Positions 44,496 to 57,395 of a stretch of 64,000 nucleotides of DNA are shown one piece after another. Source of the DNA: Dendrobium chrysotoxum. Its lineage: Eukaryota > Streptophyta > Magnoliopsida > Asparagales > Orchidaceae. Position 1 is the first letter of the stretch. Each line of letters starts with the position of its first letter. The notes beneath the pieces are model-generated. The model did not search any database, was not told the origin of the DNA, and saw nothing but the letters and a program-made list of their open reading frames with translations. Position numbers and translations under genes: made by a program. The stretch spans positions 9,425,471-9,489,470 of the forward strand of contig CM034304.1 in the NCBI GenBank assembly GCA_019925795.1, given 5' to 3'.

Positions 44496-45942
44496 TTTTG
44501 ATGAATACTGATTTCTGATTTATCTATTTTTCATTCTATTTTCTGTTAGTTAGATGTTTGATTTGATTATCTATTTTCTGTTGATTTTTATTTTTCTACT
44601 GATTTTTATTTTAGCCTAGGTGTCAGTTTGACTTGAGTATTTATTTTGATGTGATTTTCTATCTATTTTTATTTACTGGTTCATCTCCTTGGTTTACTGT
44701 TTTATCTCTTTTAAAATCAAATCATTGCTCACTACTACTGATAAATTGGATTTCTGACTAAGAGTTTTGCTTTATTTTTATTTAGAAACTGGTAAGCAGT
44801 GATTGATTCCACTGGATCTGTTAAAGGGAAGAAACATTGATGACTATTTCTCTTCCTCTAACTCCTTTACTGGTGTATTATTTCTTTTGGATAAAAATCT
44901 TCTCCAAAATTAAAATATTAGTTTTTGAAATAGAGATTTATTTTATCTTCCTACAGTAATCTACCTCATATGAATAGTGTTTTCAAAGTCTTGAGTCATT
45001 ATTATGATTTTCTAAACTAAGTGATTGCACTTATCATAGATGTATGGTTTTTATTTTGTGAATTACTCTTCCTTATTGTAGAGAATAAGCTTTGGCGTTT
45101 CTTATGTCTGGAAGGTAATTTCACAGCTAAGATCCTTTAATGATTTTGAAAGGGAGAAAGCTTACAAAAGATGCGCAGTGCGCCAAACATATTGAAAAAG
45201 AGGCACAAAATGAGCCCAAAGTTGAAAAGATGTGAAATGTCGCCAAACTAAAAGTTACACAAAGTATATCAAAAATCAAAAGATGTGCAAAGTGCCAAAC
45301 AAATTGAAAAGAGGCACAAAATGAGCCCAAATCAAGCTTTCTTCCCTTTCAGATTGTTAAACATCTTAGAAAACTCCGTACGCCACTTAATATTTTCAAA
45401 AGCTTGAGTTTTGAAAATCTTGATTTTTGATTTCTTACTTTGTAATACTATTATATCAGATATTTTTCTAGAACGAGGCTTGAAAGGATCTCTTTTCAAA
45501 TCCAATTTCTTTTCTTCTGAATTGGATTTTTGTTTTGAAAGGAATGTACACCTACAAGGTGTCCGAGGTGGGAGTTACGAAAGTTGATTTTCTAACTTTT
45601 CTGGATTTCAGCGCTGTCGATCGTCTTCTTATTGGTTTTTGGATTCAAAATTAAGGGACAATTATGATTTACTGGAGTAGATTGATTCAAAAAAAAAATC
45701 ATTGTTTTTTGTGCTATTTTTCTGTTTGTTCCTCCTTTTTGTGATGTCGAAAGGGGGAGTCAGTTGTAGCAGTTTTTATTTTATGCATTGATCTTGTCTT
45801 GTATTGTTTATTTCATTTATAGTTGTTTTCCTGTACTGTTCTAATTGTTCAATGAAATTTGGAAAGAAATTTGTTTTTTGATGTGCGTTGGTTAACTCCT
45901 AGTTCTTTTATTTTAAACCACTGCACTAATATTTGCCATCAT
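44496..45942 (+). other. 3' untranslated region of element Y
   Basis: About 1.4 kb of T-rich non-coding sequence with no ORF3. At 45165-45345 it holds two diverged copies of a roughly 120-bp unit with AAAAGATGYGCARTGCGCCA and GAGGCACAAAATGAGCCCAA words. Confidence 0.75.
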
Positions 45943-45957
45943 AAAAAAGGGCGAGAT
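45943..45957 (+). other. Polypurine tract of element Y
   Basis: AAAAAAGGGCGAGAT directly before the LTR start TGTTG. One G of the usual run is C. Confidence 0.85.
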
Positions 45958-47638
45958 TGTTGTAAATCTGATTTTGATGATGACAAATATGTTTGTAATC
46001 TATTTTTCTTGCCTAATCCATTTCAGGTACAAAAGATCAAAAGTAACTCAAGCCAACTCAAGATCGGGTCCAAGTGTGTCTAAATATACTATTTTTCCTT
46101 TTCTTGAGTCAATTATAATGTAACTTATCCCCTAGCTAAGTAACATTACATACACACACTCAGGGGGAGAGCTTGAGTGAATTAGAGTTTCTGTTCAATT
46201 TTTTATTTAGATTATCCTGGACGATATTCATATCGTTCTGGACGATCAAGAAAAAATAGAAACCCTAATTAGGGCAACCAAGTTAAGTCTGTCTGATTAA
46301 GCCGATCGTCCTGGATGATCCATACATCGTACAGGACGATAGGCTCAAATAAAAAATTCTCAACCGCCAGATCAAGTTAGGCAAGTTTTTATTTTAAGAT
46401 ATTTAGTTTGATCGTCCCGGACGATACGTGTATCGTCCTGGACGATCCAATACAATCATGCCTAAATTAGTCTGGTAATTAAGGAAAGCAATTAATATTT
46501 AATTGATACGATCGTATCATCTGGGATGATCGCAGGATCGTCTGGGACGATCATGATAGTCTAGTGTGTTTCAGCTGTACGTCCAGAGCGATGATCAGGA
46601 CGATTTTGGCACTTTTTGAACTAATCATACAGGAAGATATCCGCATCATCCTGGACGATCAAGTCATTTTTAGGTTGTCCAGTACAAGTTTTTCTAGATG
46701 ACCAGAGCGGTCTTCTAGACGAAATTCTTGAATTTACACTAATCATCCCGGACGATCGCAGAATCGTACAGGACGATCTAAACAACTTTTTCCACTAATC
46801 ATCCAGAAGAGCCAGATCGTCCAGGCTGAAATAGCTAATTTTTAACTGATCATACAGGACGATCTTGGTCGATCAGTTGAGATTTAGGGCAAAATTTTGA
46901 GCCCTCCTATAAAATATCTTTTTCTTCCAACAAGAAAAATCTTTTGCCACTTTCCTTTACAGAGAAACCCTAGAGAGAGAGAGAGTTTGGGAGAGAGAGA
47001 GAGGATCTTGTGAGGGGGAGTTTGTGAGGGATTCACGAAGGTTGCTCCAAGTAAGGATCAGAGTCATCTTCTCCATTCGTCATCTCTCGTCTTGTTGGTG
47101 TTCCTTGTGAGAGGATCGTTCACAAGAAGATCTGGGTTCTCTGCCCACTTCAGGAGGAAGCGAAAGGAGTTCAGGTTCTCTGCCTGCTTTAGGAGGAAGC
47201 AAAAGGAGTCTGAGGTTCTCTGCCTGCTTCAGGAGGAAGCGAAAGGTGGTTAGGTTCTCTGCCTCACCGTGTCGGTGGAAAGGAGCTTTTGTACAGGCTT
47301 CTTTGCCTTGCTGTGGGAGCAAAAGGAGAGTCACTTTGGTTTAGTGCAATACCCGGAGGGGAGGCTCTGGGGAGTGGACATAGGTCAAGTTGACCGAACC
47401 ATTATAAAATTTGGTGTGCTCTTTCTGATTACTTTCTACACTTTAGTTTTTTCTGATCATCTGCTTGGGTGAAATCTGTGTTTGATCTTTTCGTCTGTGG
47501 GTTTTACTTTTTTTTGCTAAAAATCATCGAAAAGATTTTTTACTGTTGCTTCTGAATTTTTAAATAACCAATTCACCCCCCCTCTTGGTTAGCCTCAGGA
47601 CTAGTTCATCAGGGCTTAACATCCCTATCGAACTTTCA
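45958..47638 (+). repeat. Element Y 3' LTR (middle LTR)
   Basis: TG at 45958, CA at 47638, 1681 bp. The first 170 bp differ from the outer X LTRs; the 3' half is shared. Palindromes at 46205-46870 are comparatively well preserved (for example 46411-46445). The next five bases (GTTAA, 47639-47643) would be the right target duplication of Y; the left copy is not present, consistent with the proposed deletion. Confidence 0.9.
47383..47409 (+). promoter_or_regulatory. LTR core promoter, element Y LTR
   Basis: Perfect dyad GGTCAAGTTGACC (47383-47395), 7 bp spacer, TATAAAA (47403-47409). Confidence 0.68.
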
Positions 47639-50600
47639 GTTAAGACACATCTCCAAGACCTGCACTGCTCGCTATAGCACCAATTAGGTGTGGAGGACCA
47701 AATTACATGCTTCACAGCACAGCATACATGCATTGCATTCTTCTTTTCATAAGAAGGAACCCAAACTTATTTGTGTTCCTAAATCTGACGTTTGATGATT
47801 TTGTAGGTGTGCTTTCATAAAAGGCCTCGTGAGAGCATGTGGTACCTAGACAGCAGATGTTTAAGACATATGACGAGAGATCCAAATCAATTCATTTTGC
47901 TGGAAACCAGAGCTGGAGGAAGGTTACACTTGGAGACAACACCACCAGGAAGGTGGTAGGAGCAGGTATAATTGGTGATTCACAAAATTTCATTATTGAT
48001 AATATTTTACTTGTAAATGGATTGAAACATAATTTACTGAGCATAAGTTAACTCTGTAGCAAAGTATATAACATCAAATTCCTACCCACTTGCTGCATTA
48101 TAAGCTTAAATGACAAAATTATTTTACAGGGACAAAGGATCAATAATATATACATGCTGGATGTAAGTTACTTTAAAGCTGATGTTACAATTTGCTTAAA
48201 AACTGCTGCTGATGAGTCTTGGCTGTGGCATAGGAGGTTATGTTATACTAGTATGAAAACCCTTAGAAGAGTCACCCAAAAGGACTTAGTTAGAGGTGTC
48301 CCCAAGCTTGAGTACACTAAGGACCACCTGTGTGATGCCTGTTAGTTAGGGAAGCAAGTCCAGTCCTCCTTTCACTCAATTAAGGACATCAGCACCTCTA
48401 GACCTTTAAAAGTCATTCACATGGATCTTTTTGGACTCATTAGCACTGCCAGCTTAGGAGGAAAAGTCTATGGATTTGTGATTGTTGATGATTACTCGAG
48501 GTTCACTTGGATTAAATTTTTGTCACATAAATCTGAGTTATTTGATGAATTTAAGTCTTTCTCCACTTGGATTCATGGAAAGTTAGGTTGTGAGATCTTG
48601 ACATTCATAGTGATCATAGTGGAGAGTTTGAAAATATGAAGTTCGGAATATTTTGTGAGAAGTAAGGAATTAACCATAATTGTTTAGCTCCTAAGACCCC
48701 TCAGCAGAACGGGGTAGCTGAAAGAAAGAACAGGACCTTAGTGGAAGCCGCTAGAGCCATGCTAGCTGAGTATTCACTTCCAAAATACTTTTGAGCTAAA
48801 ACGGTTAACACTTCCTATTATGTGCTGAATAGGGTGAATGTTAGATCCAATCTGAATAAGACACCTTATGAGATCATTAAGGGTAGAACTCCAAACCTGT
48901 CCCACGTCCAAGTCTTTGGCTATAAGATTTTCATTCTGAATAATGGGAAATCATCCTTAGGAAAGTTTAACCCCAAATCTGATGAAGGAGTGTTCTTAGG
49001 CTATTCTATGTGGGGAAACCCTTTAGGGTGTTTAATAAGAGGACTTTGGTGGTGGAGGAGACAACTCATGTGGTGTTTGATGAATCTGATCCTAAGGGGA
49101 CTAGAATTGAGGAAGAAGAAGATGTAGGAGAGATTACCTAAGGAGTTAAAAATGTAAATCTAGAGGAAAGGGTAGAACCTGAAAACATTTTGCCTAGAGA
49201 TTAGAGATATGCTTCGAGTCATCTTAAAGAATTGATCTTAGGAGACCCTTCTAAAGGTGTTAGAACTAGGCATGGACTTAGGAAGGAAGTAAACCATTCT
49301 GCCTTTTTCTTAATGACTGAACCCACCAACATCAATCAAGCCTTTTTGATGAGTTTTGGATCTTAGCTATGCAAGAGGAATTGAATCAATTTATAAGGAA
49401 CGATGTTTGGGAGTTAGTAGAAAGACCTAGAAATTAAAGTGTAGTTAGAACCAAGTGGGTCTTTAAGAATAAGATGAATGATTCTGGTGTGGTGGTTAAG
49501 AATAAGGCAAGATTAGTGGCTAAGTGGTAAAATCAAATTGAAGGGATTAATTTTGAGCAGACCTTTGCCCCTATAGCTAGATTGAAAGCCATTAGAGTGC
49601 TACTAGCCTTTGCTTGTTATAAGGGATTTAAGCTATTTCAAATGGATGTCAAGAGTGCCTTTTTGAATGGGGTAATAAAAGAGGATGTCTTTGTAGAGCA
49701 ACCCCCAGGTTTTGAGAGTTCTTAATATCCAAATCATATTTATAAATTAAAAAAGGCGTTATATGGATTGAAACAGGCACCTAGAGCTTGGTATGAGAGG
49801 CTTAACACATTCCTACTAGAAAGAGAGTTTGTTAAGAGGCGCGTAGAGACCACCCTTTTCCTTAGGAAAGTAGGAGATGATCTACTCATTGCCCAGATTT
49901 ATATTGATGATATACTTTTTGGATTTTCTGATAAAAAATTATGTGATGATTTTTCTAAGATAATGAGTAAGGAGTTTGAGATAAGTATGATGGGAGAATT
50001 ATCCTATTTTTTGGGGTTTAGCATTAACCAAATGGATGATGGAACCTTTCTGAATCAATCAAAATACACTAATGACATCTTGAAGAAATATGAAATGGAC
50101 AAAGCCAAGCCAATCAATACTCCCATCAGTTCCTCTGTTCAGTTAGGTAAGGACTCAAATGGAAAATCATTGATTAGAAGAAGTTTAGGGGAATAGTTGG
50201 ATCACTACTTTACCTGACTGTTAGATGACCTGATATTATGTTTAGTGTTTGTCTTTATGCTAGGTTTCAAGCTGATCCTAAAGAGTCCCACCTGACTGCT
50301 GTTAAGAGAATTCTTAGATATCTTTTAGGGACCCCGAACCTAGGAATCTAGTACCCTAGGCACAACACTTCTTTTGAGATTATTGGATATTCTGATTCTA
50401 ACTTTGCAAGGTATAGAGTGGATAGAAAGAGCACTTCTGAAACTTGTCAATTCATAGGATAGTCTTTAGTCTCTTGGTCTAGTAGAAAATAGAACTCAGT
50501 GGCACTTTCCACAACTGAAGCTGAGTACATTGCCTTAGGAAGTTGTGTGGCTCAAGTTCTTTGGTTGAAGCAACAAGTTTTGCATTTAGGATTACCTGTT

Positions 50601-50849
50601 GGCACAATTTTAGTTCTATGTGATAACACCAGTACTATCTATATTTCTAAGAATCCAATCCAATATTCTAGATCCAAACATATTGATATAAGGCATCACT
50701 TTATTAGGGATCATGTTACAAAAGGGGAAATTGAGCTATATCATGTTGCAACTGAAAATTAACTAGCTGACATCTTTACTAAACCACTGGCCTTTGACTC
50801 ATTCAGCATTTTGAGGACCAGATTGGGTGTTATTGAAATAAATGCATGA
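47639..50849 (+). pseudogene. pol: End of gag and pol of element X
   Basis: Begins in the middle of the second gag knuckle (LRHISKTCTAR). Protease reads MWYLDSRCLRHMTRD: DSG has become DSR, so it is inactive. Integrase fragments: RRLCYTSMKTL, MDLFGLISTASLGG, NGVAERKNRTLVEA. RT retains KQAPRAWYERL and an intact YIDD box (49897-49908), with stops and a frame change upstream. RNase H: STTEAEYIALGSC, LVLCDNTSTIYIS, ending GVIEINA at TGA 50847-50849. Frames change several times, so no enzyme can be made. Confidence 0.9.
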
Positions 50850-52246
50850 TTATAATGACTGATGATTTCTGAGTTTTTTCTATTTTTCTTTTGTTTCTAT
50901 TAGTCTTTTGATTTGATTATCTGTTTCCTGTTTTATTTTCATTCACTGTTGATTTCCTACTTATTCTTGATTTACTATTTATTCCTTTCAAAATCAGATC
51001 ACTGCTCACTACTGCTGATAAATTGGATTTCTGACTAAGAGTTTTTTCCTTATTTTATTTGAAAGCTTGTAAGCTGTGATTGACTCCTCTGGATCTGTTA
51101 AATGAAAGAAATGTTGATGATTATTTCTCTTCCTCTAACTCCTTTAATGGTGTATTATTTCTTTTGGATAAAAATCTTCTTCAAAATTAAAAAGTTGGTT
51201 TTTGAAATAGAGATTTATTTTATCTTCCTACTGTAAACTACCTCATATGAATAGTATTTTCAAAGTTTTGAATCATTGTTATGTTTTCTTAATCAAGTAA
51301 TTGCACTTATCATAGTTGTATAGTTTTTGTTCTGTGAATTACTCCTCCTTATTGTAGAGAGTGCATTTGTCCTCTCTTATATCTGGAAGGTAATTTCACA
51401 ACTGAGTTTTTTTAATGATTATGAAAGGAAGCAAGCTTATAAAAGATGTGTAGTGCACCAAACAAATTAAAAAAGAAGTATAAAATGAGCCCAAAGCTAA
51501 AAAGATGCGAAATGTCACCAAATTAAAAAAAAATACACAAAGTGTATCAAAAATTAAAAGATGAGCAGTACGCCAAACAAATTGAAAAAGAGGCACAAAA
51601 TGAGCCCAAACTAAGCTTTCTTCCCTTTCAGATCTTTAAATGTCTTAGAAAAATCCATGCCCCACTTAATATTTTCAAAAGCTTGAGATTGAAAATCATG
51701 ATTTCTGATTCCTTACTTCGTAATACTATTTTATCAGATATTTTTCTAGAATGAGGCTTGAAAGGATCTCTTTTCGAATCTAATTTCTTTTCTTCAGATT
51801 TAGACTTTTATTTGAAAGAAATTTGAACCTGTAAGGTGTCCGAGGTTGGAGTTATGAAAGTTAACTTTCTAACTTTTATGGATTTCAGCGTTGTTGATTT
51901 TCTTCTTGTTGGATTTTGAATTGAAAATTAGGGAAAATTCTATTTTACTTGAGCTGATAAAAAAAAGCCTCTTTATTAGATTGTTTGTTTTACTTTCTTT
52001 GTGATATGTTAGTTTGCTGTTATTTTTTGTCTTTTCTGTTTCTCCTTTTTGTGATGTCAAAAGGGAGAGTTATTTTTATATTATAGTAGTTTCATTTTCA
52101 TTTGTTATTTTTGTTGTAGTTGTGTCCTTTCTTGTATTGAATGGCACTGGTTATTAATGATTAGTAAAATTTGTCATCTCTCGCCTGTGCTTTACTTACG
52201 GCAATCTGGTTAATCTGAAACTACTGAATAAATGTTTGCCATCATC
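50850..52246 (+). other. 3' untranslated region of element X
   Basis: Homologous to 44496-45942. Carries the same tandem unit at 51440-51620. No ORF3. Confidence 0.75.
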
Positions 52247-52260
52247 AAAAAGGGGGAGAT
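52247..52260 (+). other. Polypurine tract of element X
   Basis: AAAAAGGGGGAGAT directly before the 3' LTR. Confidence 0.9.
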
Positions 52261-52534
52261 TATTACAAATTTAGGTTTCAAGAACTATGATTTTTATGAT
52301 TGCAAACATTTTTGTTTTAGGTTGATTATCTAACCTTTCAGGTCCGCAGGATCAATTGCAAGTTTAAGCCAGCCCAAGATCGAGTCAGTCTATTTTGTAA
52401 TTCTGGTCCAATATACTATTTTCATCTTTATTGAGTCAAATGTAATATAATTGATCCCCTAGTAAAGTAACCTTGCACACACACACTCAGGGGGAGAGTT
52501 TTAGTGAATTAGAGTTTCTGTTCATTTTTTATTC

Positions 52535-53330
52535 TGATCGTCCTGAATGATATTCACATCATCATAGATGATCCAGTTAAAATAGAAATTCTAATTAGGG
52601 CGACCAAGTTAAGTCTGTCTGATTAAGAAGATCGTCCTAGATGATCCATCGATTGTACTGGACGATAGGCTCAAATAAAAAATTCTCAACCGCCAGATTA
52701 AGTTAGGCACATTTTTATTTTTAGAGATTTGGTCTGATCGTCCCGGATGATACGTGTATCATCCTAGACGATCCATTACAATCATGCCTAAATTAGTTTG
52801 GTTATTAAAGAAAGTAATTAAGGTCTGATTGATTCGATCATATCTTTGTGGACGATCATAAGATCGTACGGGATGATGTGTTAAAAATCTTGACCGTCCA
52901 GTGCCTATCACCAGTACATCCAGAGCTGTGTGCAGGATGATAATCCTATTTTTGAACTAATCATACGAGACGATACCCATATCATCCTGGACGATCAAGT
53001 CATATTGAAATCATCCAGCATGTTATGACCTGTACGTCCAGAGCTGTGAACCGGATGATTTTGGCACTTTTTGAACTAATCGTACAGGACGATATACATA
53101 TCATCTTGGATGATCATGTCATTTTGATATCGTACAGGACAAGTTCCCCTGGATGACCAGAGCTATCTTTTGGATGAAATTCCTGATTTACACTAATCGT
53201 CCCGGACGATCTCCGAATCGTACGGGACGATCTGAACAACTCTTGTCTACTAATCGTCCAGAGGAACCAGATCATCCAGGCTGATACATTTAATTTTGAA
53301 CTGATCATATAGGACGATCGAGCGATCATC
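52535..53330. repeat. Palindrome array, element X 3' LTR
   Basis: GTCC/GGAC-type units with mixed decay, for example 53080-53115 (ATCGTACAGGACGATATAC, then ATCATCTTGGATGAT) and 53197-53232. Confidence 0.83.
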
Positions 53331-53804
53331 GATATTTAATGACCAGTTGAGATTTAGGGCAATTTTGAGCCCTCCTTTAAAAGATCTTTTTCTTTCAATA
53401 AGAAAAATCTTTTGTCACTTTCCTTACCAGAGAAAACCTAGAGAGAGAGAGCATGGGAGAGAGAGAGGATCTTATGAGGGGGAGTTTATGAAGGATTCAT
53501 AAAGGTTGCTCCAAGCAAGGATCAGAGTCATCTTCTCCAGTCGTCGTCTCTTATCTTGCTAGTTATTCTTGGTGGGATCATTCGCAAGAAGATCAGGGTT
53601 CTCTGCTTGCTTCAGGAGGAAGCAAAAAGAGTTCAGGTTCTCTGCCTACTTCAGGAGGAAGCAAAAGGAGCTTAGGTTCTCTGCCTCACCGGGTTGGTGG
53701 AAAGGAGTTCTTGTATAGGCTTCTGCGCCTTGCTTTAGGAGCAAAAGGAGAGTCACTTTATGTTAGTGCAATACCTAGAGGGGAGGCTCCGGGGAGTGGA
53801 CGTA

Positions 53805-53831
53805 GGTCAAGTTGACCAAATTACTATAAAA
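53805..53831 (+). promoter_or_regulatory. LTR core promoter, element X 3' LTR
   Basis: Perfect dyad GGTCAAGTTGACC (53805-53817) followed by TATAAAA (53825-53831). Confidence 0.65.
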
Positions 53832-54080
53832 TATGGTGTGTTCTTTCAATTACTTTTCACACTTATTTTTTGTTGGTGTTTGTGTGATTGTTCTTATTAT
53901 TCTGTTATCGTTAAACATCTGCACAACATCGCATGACTGTAATAGTTTTAAAACAATCGGAAAGATTTTTGTAATCGTTATTTTGTTCTCCAATTTTTAA
54001 AACTACCTATTCACCCCCCTCTTGGTTAGCCTCGGGACTAGTTCATAAGGGCTTAACATCCCTATCAAACTTTCACAGAT

Positions 54081-57000
54081 CTCCTGCATAATTAGAATCT
54101 ATAAAATTAAAGTATGCTCCCTCTAGTACTCTTTTGTAGGATTGGCCATGAATCTACAAATCATACTTAAGGTATAAGCTATACCTTGTCTGTTATAAAC
54201 CATAGAGTACATGAGACTGCCAGCTACACTTGCATGCCAGCTACACTTACATATGGTACTAAACCTATATACCTCTTATCTTCCACTACTATTGGAGGCA
54301 GTGACATAGAAAGCCCAAGCTATGAACCCAATGATATATAAATAGATTTGTAGTATTCATTCCAAATGTTTTTCAAAATTTCCAAAGATATTTATGTTAA
54401 GACAAATGCAATAAGAATTTATCTCTTTCCTTTAGTATATATCCTAATGATGCATTTGGCCTGACCCAAATCTTTGATCTAAAAATGATTATTTAAAATT
54501 TCTTTAATTGTGTTATCTCTATAATGTTTTCATTGGCTATAAACATATTATCGACATACAAAAGTAAATATCACATTATTCTATTAAACATATTTTTAAA
54601 TAAACACACATCTCAAACATACTTTTTAAAGAATTTTGATTCATAAATGAGTCAAACTTCTTATACTGTATTTGTAGAGAATTTTTTTGACTCATACAAA
54701 AGAAATTTGTGAGTAGACAAACTTTATTTTCCTAAACAATTTTAGTACATCCCTCTAGTAGATTCATATAGATGACCTCCATAAGTTCACCATGAAGAAA
54801 AGCTATTTTCATATCAATTTATTGAAGCTCAAGATCATACTAGTTATTAGTGATAAAGTCACTCTGATCAAAGTATATTTGACAACTAGTGAGAAAATCT
54901 CATTAAAATCTATTCCTTATTTATGAGTGAACCCCTTTGTCACTAACCTTACTTGCTCAACATCTGGGATACCATATTTTCTTTTGTATATCTGCTTACA
55001 GCCCATGATCTACTTGATAGATGGTTTATTCACAAGTTCCCAAGTACAGTTCTTTTCCAATTGTTCCATTTCTTCATTCATAGCTTGTTTCTAAAAACTC
55101 TTTTTACCAATATTCAATGTTTTCGTGTAAAATAGTAACTCATAATTTGGTAAATGTTCTACAACTATAATAGCATCTGTAATCAAATCACATAACCAAA
55201 ATGTTCAGGTCATCTTATAATGCTCCTTATTTGGTCTCTAATAATTTATAATTCTCTAAATTATTCTGATCTTACTGAGTAGCAACCTCTTTGTAATGAT
55301 CCTTGCCTTATTTATATGCTGGTATGAGCTCCACTTATAACTACTCTATATCAATGCTCTGTTGAAATTTCACTGCATCATCAGTGCTCTCTATGGTTTC
55401 TTGATTTCTTTTAGTAATCTTACCAATCATTAAATCCTGATCATTATAGACAACATATTTGCTAATGATATACTAATATTTATTTATAATCTAACATTTA
55501 TATCCTTTCACTCTTTCAAGATCTTCTAAGAATATATATTTCTTTGATCTTGGTTATAATTTTCCCTAATTCATATGAATTTTAAATGGACATTCAAAAA
55601 TATTTATATTACTATAATTTTTTTATTTCCTGTCCAAAATTCCGTAGGAGTTTTGAGTAAAAGATTTGTCGATGAGCTCCTATTCACTAAGCAACAAGAA
55701 ATACAAACTACTCCTTGAAAATGTTGATTCATTTTTGTAAAATATAGTATACATCTAACCTTCTTTATCAAGATCTTATTAATCCTCTGAACAATACAAT
55801 TATGTTGTGGAGTCATTTTAACAATCTTATGTTGGGCATTTCTATTATTCTTGCAAAATTTAGTAAACTCATTATTCAGATATTCTAACCCATCATCTAT
55901 TCTCAACCTTTTAATTTTCTTTTCAGTCTAATTTCCAAGTAGCATTTCTCATTGCATGAATGTCATAAATACTTCATTTTTATAATTCAGAATATAAAAC
56001 CATATTTTTCTAAAAAATCATTAATGATGGAGATAAAATATATATCTCCACCTAGAGTTGAAATAAGATCAAGTCCTTGAATATCTGAATATATATAATC
56101 AATAGTCTCTTTGATAGTTTGTTGTCCTATAATAAACTTTATCCAAGTTTATTTTTCAAAGATATAATATTCATAGAAATCAATCTTATCCACATTATTT
56201 TTGCCAAAAACACATTGTTCATGCATGAAATTTAACCCTTTTTTACTAATGTGACCTAGTTGAAGATGTCAATGCTTTATTTGATCTGTCTCTAAAACAT
56301 AAATGTGCCTACTTAATATTTCATTATCGTTCCCAATAGAGTATGCAATCCATTTGCTTGTTACTCCTAATAATAATAATCAACCCTTTAATCACTTTAA
56401 GAACACCATTTGTAGTCTTAAATGCATAACTGATCTCATTAAGAATACCCTTTCAAGAATGACACATATCTGATTTCAATAAGAGTTATGATCACTCCAT
56501 CATTAGTCTAATTCTAACATTTATAATTGTAATAACTCTACAAGTTGAATCATTTCTCATATTGACATTTTCACCACTAACGTCTTTGTACAAATATAAC
56601 TATTGCCTATTGAAGTCATGTGAAATGAAGAACTGAATCTATTATCCAATCCTCATTGTTAGAATCTGTTGTCACTATAAAATTTTTTAAATCCATAAAT
56701 TTATCAATCCTATCAAATAATCACAAAATTCAACAATATCCTCCTTTTTAAAATTAGGATAATTCTTCTTATAGTGATATTTCTTATGACAATGAAAGCA
56801 TTCAAATTTGATCATAGGTTTGGACCTAGACTTGTATCTCTATTTGTTTTTTCTTCTTATCTAACATGCCACTAGCATTTAAACCTAGAGAACATTCTAA
56901 TACTATCTTAATTTTAGTTTCAATCTATTTTGATTTTAAAGTTGCCTAAACATCCTCTAATGTTTTAGTGTTTAAAGTATATTTCATAATTTTAACAAAA

Positions 57001-57395
57001 CCAATATACGATTTAGGAAGTCAGTTTAGGAGGGTTATTTCTTGTTCCTCATCATCCACCTTAACCCAAAGATTCTCTAAATCTATGATAATTTTATTAA
57101 AAGCATCCATAATATTCTCAAGACTTTTTAATTTAGACATTTTAAATCCAAGTAGTTTACTATTATAGTAAATCATTTTTTATAAGTTCTTAATTGTATA
57201 AATATGTTCTAACTTCAACCAAATCCCAACAACAGTTATTTCCCTATCAACTTCATGAAGCACCTTGTTGCTCAAATGTAATACAAGCCTATTATACACT
57301 AACTCTATAATTTGTACTCACATCAGCATTAAAGAACTAGGCAAATTTCTCCCTCCTTTTTAAACCTTAACAACATTTTTTTGGATAAGAATAAC
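54081..57395 (-). pseudogene. gag-pol of element E (Tork-like Copia), 5' part
   Basis: Read on the minus strand from right to left. A CCHC-type knuckle (CFHCHKKYHYKKN, about 56812-56760) has lost its last Cys. The GAG-pre-integrase has LGHISKKGLNFM (about 56270), then an integrase core with SDIQGLDLISTLGG (about 56070) and DDGLEYLNNEFTKFCKNN (55900 on). The RT active-site box is YVDN (about 54555). RNase H starts near 54130 and is continued at 38886 across the X/Y insertion. There are many stops and frame changes. The 5' LTR and primer site are not seen; the element is cut at 57396 by another LTR. It is much older than the Sireviruses. Confidence 0.8.

Larger units (their letters stand above)
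38887..54075 (+). mobile_element. Nested Sirevirus pair: outer element X with inner element Y, fused by a deletion
   Basis: The outer LTRs (38887-40671 and 52261-54075) are a matched pair, both beginning TATTAC, with CAGAT target duplications at 38882-38886 and 54076-54080. Between them lies a third LTR (45958-47638) of a clearly different subfamily in its first 170 bp. It has its own polypurine tract on the left, and directly on its right comes gag/protease sequence with no primer site. Parsimonious reading: Y inserted into the second zinc knuckle of X gag, and then a deletion from X gag to Y gag (junction near 41026) removed Y's 5' LTR. Seen: LTR order and TSD. Inferred: the history. Confidence 0.8.
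52261..54075 (+). repeat. Element X 3' LTR
   Basis: TATTACAAAT at 52261 to CTTTCA at 54075, 1815 bp, followed by the CAGAT target duplication. It is the best match to 38887-40671. Confidence 0.93.
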
